Assembly (NCBI GenBank): GCA_963606545.1
Contig: CAVCYP010000010.1
Span: 1-44,971 of the forward strand
DNA from: UBA9732 sp963606545
GTDB lineage: Bacteria > Spirochaetota > Spirochaetia > Sphaerochaetales > Sphaerochaetaceae
Direction: 5' to 3'
Length of the DNA stretch: 44,971 nucleotides
The translations under genes and the position numbers were made by a program. Of the stretch, positions 41,052-44,971 are shown piece after piece (the first letter of the stretch is position 1; every line of letters starts with the position of its first letter). The notes beneath the pieces are model-generated. The model did no database searches. It was not told the origin of the DNA and was given only the letters and a program-made list of their open reading frames with translations.

Positions 41052-41101
41052 AGAAAAAGGAGGGTGCCGGACCCTTAAGCTTAGGGGCCTTGCAACCCTC
41101 C
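41052..41101 (-). terminator. Hairpin with T-run between modA and modB
   Basis: Outer arms GGAGGGT and ACCCTCC enclose an inner stem around TTAAGCTTA, and TTTTTCTT follows on the minus strand. It is a good Rho-independent terminator, so part of the modA transcripts probably end here. Confidence 0.85.
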
Positions 41102-41112
41102 CTAATCAATAA

Positions 41113-41907
41113 TTAAAGAGCGCTAGCAAAACCAACGGAAGCGAAGATTGCCATAGCTTCGTCACCCTTGAGATACTCAAGGAAAGCCTTTGCTGCTTCT
41201 GCATTCTTTGCATTAGCAAGAACTGCTGCAGGGTAGATAACTCTTCCAGCTGTCATCTCTGAAGTTGCTGTATCAACAACCTGAAGACCAGCAGAGAAAG
41301 CATCTGTTGCATAGATAATACCGCAATCAACAGACTGCTGTGAAACCTGTGTTGTAACTTCCTTTACGTTTGTGCCGTAGGTAAGGCAGTCAGCAATTTC
41401 AGCTTCATTTATGCCATAGTAAGCGAAAATTTTCTGGGTATACTGTCCAACTGGGACATCGCTGTTACCAATAGCAAGGAAAACGCCATGGGCTTTGAGA
41501 AGCTCAGAGAGCTGGTCAAAACTTGTAATTCCCTTTGGGTTTCCCTCTGGAACTGCCAAAGCTGTCTTGTTCTCAAGAAGATCAACAAGAGTTGTTGTGT
41601 CAACCATGTTAAGATCCTTAAGAGCGTTCATCTGTTTCTTTGCAGCTGAGATGAAGAGATCACAATCTGCGCCTTCCTGGATCTGTGTCTTGAGAGTTCC
41701 GCTGGAATCGAAGTTGTAAGTGATTGTTACATTTGGGTTAGCCGTTTCATAGAGACCCTTGATCTCTGTGAGAGTTTCCGTCATGGATGCTGCTGCAAAA
41801 ACAACAATCTCAGTTGGCTCTGCTACTGCAGTTTCAGGTACTGCCTGTGCGAATACACTTGTCAAAACAAGTGTAGCTACGAGAAGAACTGATAAAATCT
41901 TCTTCAT
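41113..41907 (-). CDS. modA: Molybdate-binding protein
   Basis: This 264-residue periplasmic binding protein has a signal peptide ending at VFA (near residue 20). Ligand-binding segments typical of ModA are VVFAAASMTETL, NFDSSGTLKTQIQEGADCDLFISA and IGNSDVPVGQYTQK. The ATG at 41907 has GGAGG upstream; an ATG-less longer frame overlaps mog. It is the third gene in the moeA-like, mog, modA series. The molybdate call, rather than tungstate, rests on family resemblance and neighbours. Confidence 0.9.
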   Translation of the reverse strand: MKKILSVLLVATLVLTSVFAQAVPETAVAEPTEIVVFAAASMTETLTEIKGLYETANPNVTITYNFDSSGTLKTQIQEGADCDLFISAAKKQMNALKDLNMVDTTTLVDLLENKTALAVPEGNPKGITSFDQLSELLKAHGVFLAIGNSDVPVGQYTQKIFAYYGINEAEIADCLTYGTNVKEVTTQVSQQSVDCGIIYATDAFSAGLQVVDTATSEMTAGRVIYPAAVLANAKNAEAAKAFLEYLKGDEAMAIFASVGFASAL

Positions 41908-41929
41908 AATATTTCCTCCGAAAAAGTTT

Positions 41930-42439
41930 TTATTTATCAAGTTTTTCACCCCTCAAAAGTCCTAACCCATGAGGGAGTGCTTCTATGATCACCTCTAAAG
42001 ACTCTCTGACCGCCTTTGGGCTTCCAGGGAGATTAATAATAAGGGTATTGTTTCTAATTACAGACACACCTCTTGAGAGCATTGCGTGAGGGGTCTTTGT
42101 CAGACTAAAAGCACGAATAGCCTCACTTATACCCGGCGCATTCTTGGTTGCAACAGCTAGCGTCACCTCCGGGGTGATATCCCGCGGAGCAAACCCCGTG
42201 CCGCCCGTGGTCAGAATCAAATCCATCTTCTCTAAATCCGATAGCCTTACCAGCTCTTTTTCAAGAGTGGTTGCATCATCTGCAATAAGGATATACTCCG
42301 CAACGCTGTAGCCCTTTGCCTCTAAATACTCCATAATAGCTGGACCAGAGAGATCTTCGCGCTGGCCATAATAGGCTCTGTCTGAAAGAGTTATAACAGC
42401 AACTTTGAACCTGCTGACATCAATTTGTGCTTCCATCAT
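41930..42439 (-). CDS. Molybdopterin adenylyltransferase-like protein (MogA/MoaB family)
   Basis: This 169-residue MoCF-fold protein activates molybdopterin by adenylation before metal insertion. It has VAVITLSDRAYYG at the start, the LILTTGGTGFAPRDITPEVT active-site segment, and NLPGSPKAVRESL near the end. Its start overlaps the moeA-like stop by four bases (ATGA). modA follows after 22 bases. Confidence 0.9.
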   Translation of the reverse strand: MMEAQIDVSRFKVAVITLSDRAYYGQREDLSGPAIMEYLEAKGYSVAEYILIADDATTLEKELVRLSDLEKMDLILTTGGTGFAPRDITPEVTLAVATKNAPGISEAIRAFSLTKTPHAMLSRGVSVIRNNTLIINLPGSPKAVRESLEVIIEALPHGLGLLRGEKLDK

Positions 42440-43464
42440 ACACCTCTTCCAAAAGTGCAGAAGGGGAAGTGGCAGACAGGGCAGTTAAGGCAAAGCCCGC
42501 CATGTCCCAATCCAGCTAGGTAGTCTGCTGTGACTTCCACGCCAGCCATAATTCTTGGCAGAACTAAATCAAAAATGGTTCTTCCGGCGTACATGACGCA
42601 GCCGGGAAGGCCAACTATAGGTCTTCCGTCAGGCAGATAGACCATGAGGAACATAGCTCCAGGCAGAACTGGTGCACCATAGGACACAATGTGGGCTCCG
42701 GTGTTCTTGATTGCAAGTGGCGTCTTGTCGTCTGGGTCTACGCTCATGCCGCCCGTACAGATAATCATATCTATGGATTTATCCTCAATCATGGCCTGAA
42801 TTGCAGCTAAGATGTTATTTGGGTCATCATTAGAGACAGTATGGGCTATCATTTTGCAGTCGTACTCTGCCATCTTATCTTCAATTACAGGAGTGAAAGT
42901 ATCCTGAATGCGGCCGTAGAAGACCTCATTTCCAGTGGTAACCACGCCAAAATTCATCTTCTTAAAAGGCGCAATCTTCAAAAGCGGCTCAGGTCCCACC
43001 ACCTCTTTTGCCTTCTCCATCTTCTCTTTCTCAATGACCAGTGGAATGATTCTAGTACCGCAGAGCTTTTGCCCCTTCTCAACACGAAGGCCCGATGGTA
43101 TTGTAGCTATCATCATCTCGCCCAGCGAGTTAATCTTTCTCAGCCGCTCAATGTCTACAGTAAAAAAGCCAGCTTCATCCGCAATCAGCTCAATTTTTCC
43201 CTCTTTGACCTCCGATGGGTGCATGTGATTGCCCTGGCAAATCTCTCGCAAAATCTGCGCTGCATCATTCTCGTGCAACAGGTTTGGATCGTTTTCCCAC
43301 ACGTAGAGATGGTCCTTGCCTACGGAAAGTAGCACAGGAATATCCTCTTCGCGCACAATATGGCCCTTCTTGAAGACCGCCCCCTTGGTCACCCCTCTAA
43401 TTATCTGCGTGATGTCGTGCGCCAAAACGCTACCCACCGCATCCTTCGTATCTATAAGCTTCAT
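42436..43464 (-). CDS. MoeA-like molybdopterin-binding protein with a Cys-rich tail
   Basis: This 342-residue protein has an N-terminal MoeA-like region (MKLIDTKDAVGSVLAHDITQI) and a MoCF domain with VVTTGNEVFYGR, ICTGGMSVDPDDKTP and VGLPGCVMYAG. A short tail ends CLNCPVCHFPFCTFG, a CxxCxxCxxxxC pattern that could bind Zn or an Fe-S cluster. It is shorter than canonical MoeA (about 410 residues). It probably inserts Mo into the pterin. The ATG at 43464 is taken; a longer frame to 43530 adds a lysine/arginine-rich stretch unlike the family. First gene of the Mo operon. Confidence 0.85.
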   Translation of the reverse strand: MKLIDTKDAVGSVLAHDITQIIRGVTKGAVFKKGHIVREEDIPVLLSVGKDHLYVWENDPNLLHENDAAQILREICQGNHMHPSEVKEGKIELIADEAGFFTVDIERLRKINSLGEMMIATIPSGLRVEKGQKLCGTRIIPLVIEKEKMEKAKEVVGPEPLLKIAPFKKMNFGVVTTGNEVFYGRIQDTFTPVIEDKMAEYDCKMIAHTVSNDDPNNILAAIQAMIEDKSIDMIICTGGMSVDPDDKTPLAIKNTGAHIVSYGAPVLPGAMFLMVYLPDGRPIVGLPGCVMYAGRTIFDLVLPRIMAGVEVTADYLAGLGHGGLCLNCPVCHFPFCTFGRGV

Positions 43465-43710
43465 ATCTCTATCCCGATACCTTCTATCCGTTATCTTTTC
43501 TAAAAGATAATGATAAGTAAAAGAGCCCATTTAAGCAAGGGAGTTATATTTGAAAAGTATTCGCCCAAATCAAGACTAGGTTCTTTTGTGAAAATTAACT
43601 CAAACTCCAGGACTGTATTTCCCATAGCCGCAAATAAGGGCCATCCTGCTTTAAAAATTTACTGTTAAGTATTGACTGAGAGGCCATATGGACTGAGGAA
43701 AAAGAGTTTG

Positions 43711-43716
43711 TATAAT
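43711..43716 (+). promoter_or_regulatory. -10 element of the ATC-hydrolase-family gene
   Basis: This is a perfect TATAAT. A weak -35 (ATGGAC, 43688-43693) lies 17 bases upstream. An operator-like palindrome begins three bases downstream. Confidence 0.55.
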
Positions 43717-43718
43717 GT

Positions 43719-43735
43719 AGTTAGTTTTACTAACT
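43719..43735. promoter_or_regulatory. Operator candidate, AGTTAGT inverted repeat
   Basis: Perfect 7-base arms, AGTTAGT and ACTAACT, are separated by TTT. They lie directly at the predicted transcription start of the gene at 43767, a classic repressor position. Confidence 0.55.
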
Positions 43736-43766
43736 GGCATTTTGCTAGGTAGTAGAGGTAATAAAT

Positions 43767-44387
43767 ATGCTTAAATATGGACTACTTGCTAAAGGAATTG
43801 AAATGATGTGCTTTAAGCCTGCGCTTGAGGCCTTGAAGGGCTTTTATCCAGATATGGATTTGGTTTCTTATAAGCAGAAGGTCAAAAAAGAATTCAAAGC
43901 AATGCTTCTGAGAACGCCAGACATTGGTGGTAGCTCTCTTGAAGCTAACCTCTATATTGCAGCTTTTGTGTTTTCCCTGCATAAGGCTGAGCCCAATAAA
44001 ATCACACCCCAAATTGTAGATGCTATGGTCACTGCCGTGTTTGACTCTCCTTTCATGGTGAAAGCTCATAAGAACAAGAAATGCACAATGTTTGATGACA
44101 AGGTGCAGGATAAGAAGCTAGCAGAAAGTAGGGCAAGTCAAAACTCTAAATACGAGCTGGATTGGAAGTTTGATTACCAAAAGGGCGTAAATGAGTTTTA
44201 CAACACCTACACCCAATGTGGCATTTGCAAGTTGGGGCAGCGGGAAAACTGTTTTGAGTTTGTGCCTTGTCTTTGCAACATGGATGAGCGCAACTACAGG
44301 AATGAGGGCGGTCAGCTTCACCGCACCAAAACTCTTGCACAAGGCCATGAGTGCTGTGATTTCCACGTGACAAAAATTGAAAAGTGA
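43767..44387 (+). CDS. L-2-amino-thiazoline-4-carboxylic acid hydrolase family protein
   Basis: This 206-residue cytoplasmic protein has a C-terminal half with the family's cysteine-rich signature: YTQCGICKLGQRENCFEFVPCLCNMD, then LHRTKTLAQGHECCDFH. The N-terminal half is helical (FKPALEALKGFYPDMD). The named activity is known for only a few members, and the real substrate here is unknown. AGAGG precedes the ATG. It is controlled by its own promoter with a palindrome at the start site. Confidence 0.78.
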   Translation: MLKYGLLAKGIEMMCFKPALEALKGFYPDMDLVSYKQKVKKEFKAMLLRTPDIGGSSLEANLYIAAFVFSLHKAEPNKITPQIVDAMVTAVFDSPFMVKAHKNKKCTMFDDKVQDKKLAESRASQNSKYELDWKFDYQKGVNEFYNTYTQCGICKLGQRENCFEFVPCLCNMDERNYRNEGGQLHRTKTLAQGHECCDFHVTKIEK

Positions 44388-44545
44388 TTCATATCTTCAC
44401 TAGTGCTGTCATTAGTTGGCAGATAGTTGGGTTTATTGGTTTAGTTAATTCGTTGGTGCTTAGAGACGGGCAGAGGGGCTTTTTTGTCTAGAAAAAATTT
44501 AAAGAAACGGTCAGGATTGGAATCTCAGCTGGTCTTAAAAAATAA

Positions 44546-44719
44546 GCCAGCAGTGCTGCAGACATCTTCTTATTGACACCAAACCATCTATTGCTTTCCA
44601 TGTCAGAAAAAATTTCCAAAATTGCTTATGCCCTTGACGGTACTGCATCTGATTGGTGGCTTAATTCAGAGGGTTCTACTGCACCCTTCGTGTTTTACGG
44701 AGGGTGCACCTTCTTCTAA
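44546..44719 (+). pseudogene. C-terminal remnant of a DUF6273-like protein
   Basis: A 57-codon frame without a start codon reads ADIFLLTPNHLLLSMSEK followed by SDWWLNSEGSTAPFVFYGG. The WWLxS.G pattern after a FLL segment resembles the C-terminus of DUF6273-type domains. An in-frame stop lies just upstream. Nothing else supported is seen in 44388-44834 apart from a TGCACCCT/AGGGTGCA hairpin at its end. Confidence 0.35.
44680..44708 (+). terminator. Hairpin at the end of the remnant
   Basis: Arms TGCACCCT and AGGGTGCA with a CG-closed inner loop are followed by CCTTCTTCT, a poor T-run. This is a weak terminator at best. Confidence 0.35.
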
Positions 44720-44782
44720 ACCGTTTGAGACAAGCCTACAAAGCATACGTTATAATTACAAGACGTCCTAGGAAAGCTCATT

Positions 44783-44811
44783 TTGCAAAAATCCTTAACA
44801 TGTTGTAGAAT
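44783..44811 (+). promoter_or_regulatory. Promoter of the partial AAA-ATPase-like gene
   Basis: The -35 TTGCAA (44783-44788), a 17-base spacer and -10 TAGAAT (44806-44811) are followed by an AAAAGGAGCG ribosome-binding site. Confidence 0.6.
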
Positions 44812-44834
44812 AATTTAAAAGGAGCGTGGCTGGC

Positions 44835-44971
44835 ATGGGAAGATTTGTTAATCCTGATAATTCATTATTCCAAGAAGCTGTGAACTCGGAAATTTATGTA
44901 GATAAATCTGGCCTTATTAGTTACACAAACAAAGTACTGTGTACTACACAGAAGTTTATCTGCAACAGCCG
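44835..44971 (+). CDS. AAA-ATPase-like/DUF1703-type protein, 5' part only
   Basis: The first 45 codons read MGRFVNPDNSLFQEAVNSE, then IYVDKSGLISYTNKVL and TTQKFICNS. This is the typical N-terminus of the AAA-ATPase-like plus PD-(D/E)XK proteins abundant in gut bacteria, which usually continue RPRRFGKS (Walker A). The window ends first. AAAAGGAG precedes the ATG by about 12 bases. Function of this family is not established. Confidence 0.75.
   Translation, partial: MGRFVNPDNSLFQEAVNSEIYVDKSGLISYTNKVLCTTQKFICNS

Larger units (their letters stand above)
43465..43766. other. Intergenic region between divergent genes
   Basis: About 300 bases. On the minus strand an open frame of some 50 codons ends at 43500 (ending ITPLLKWALLLIIIF) but has no good start and no recognised family; it may be a remnant. 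A plus-strand promoter with -10 TATAAT lies at 43711-43716, and an inverted repeat lies at 43719-43735. No riboswitch was recognised. Confidence 0.4.

Noticed and set aside
43500..43652. A 50-codon minus-strand frame ending LLKWALLLIIIF
   Set aside because: No convincing start or ribosome-binding site and no recognised family; at most a remnant, noted in the intergenic entry.

Overview
The window looks like chromosomal DNA from a host-associated spirochaete, most likely Treponema or a close relative. This is inferred from gene content: a eukaryotic-type hexokinase, an archaeal-type UMP kinase, binding proteins whose signal peptides end in FASGAAE- or FANGQGE-like sequences, ABC sugar transporters without their own ATPase, and moderate-to-low GC. 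No rRNA, phage, CRISPR array or complete insertion sequence is present.

Layout. 0-0.6 kb: tRNA-Pro(UGG) and rpmB. 0.6-3.4 kb: recQ and galK on the minus strand. 3.5-4.6 kb: a structured-RNA candidate, a phosphoesterase remnant and a flavin reductase. 4.6-7.7 kb: a large molybdenum hydroxylase. 7.8-14.5 kb: exonuclease I, a secreted protein, hexokinase, a patatin phospholipase, a PflX-like radical SAM protein and pyrH. 14.6-16.6 kb: a nuclease-like orphan, an A-tract repeat array and ssb. 16.7-21.5 kb: a divergent selenium locus. 21.6-23.6 kb: a surface lipoprotein with a carbohydrate-binding domain. 23.8-29.9 kb: a sugar or polyol ABC transporter, a FadR-type regulator and two dehydrogenases. 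30.1-31.5 kb: an orphan ATPase. 31.6-38.1 kb: an amino-sugar region (ABC transporter, two nagB-like genes, nagA, a deoxyribosyltransferase). 38.8-43.5 kb: mntP behind a manganese-riboswitch candidate, then a molybdenum operon (moeA-like, mog, modA, modB, modC). 43.7-45.0 kb: an ATC-hydrolase-family gene, a gene remnant and the start of an AAA-ATPase-like gene.

The main system is a labile-selenium molybdenum hydroxylase pathway, the kind proposed for genomes that carry selD outside selenocysteine synthesis. Selenium import or handling (YedE), a TusA-like YedF, a small Se/S-carrier-family protein and SelD form a plus-strand operon. A cysteine desulfurase and an XdhC-type maturase diverge from it. 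The likely client is the 1020-residue hydroxylase at 4620-7682, which carries two [2Fe-2S] motifs, the Mo domain and, unusually, a C-terminal ferredoxin with four cysteine quartets and no FAD domain. Molybdate uptake and cofactor genes lie at 39.6-43.5 kb. No selA, selB, selC or recognisable selenocysteine gene is in the window.

Non-coding patterns of interest are a shared TTAGACGTCTAA operator flanking the 23.8-29.9 kb cluster, a perfect inverted repeat over the yedE promoter, hairpins at all three binding-protein/permease junctions, and many short tandem duplications between genes.
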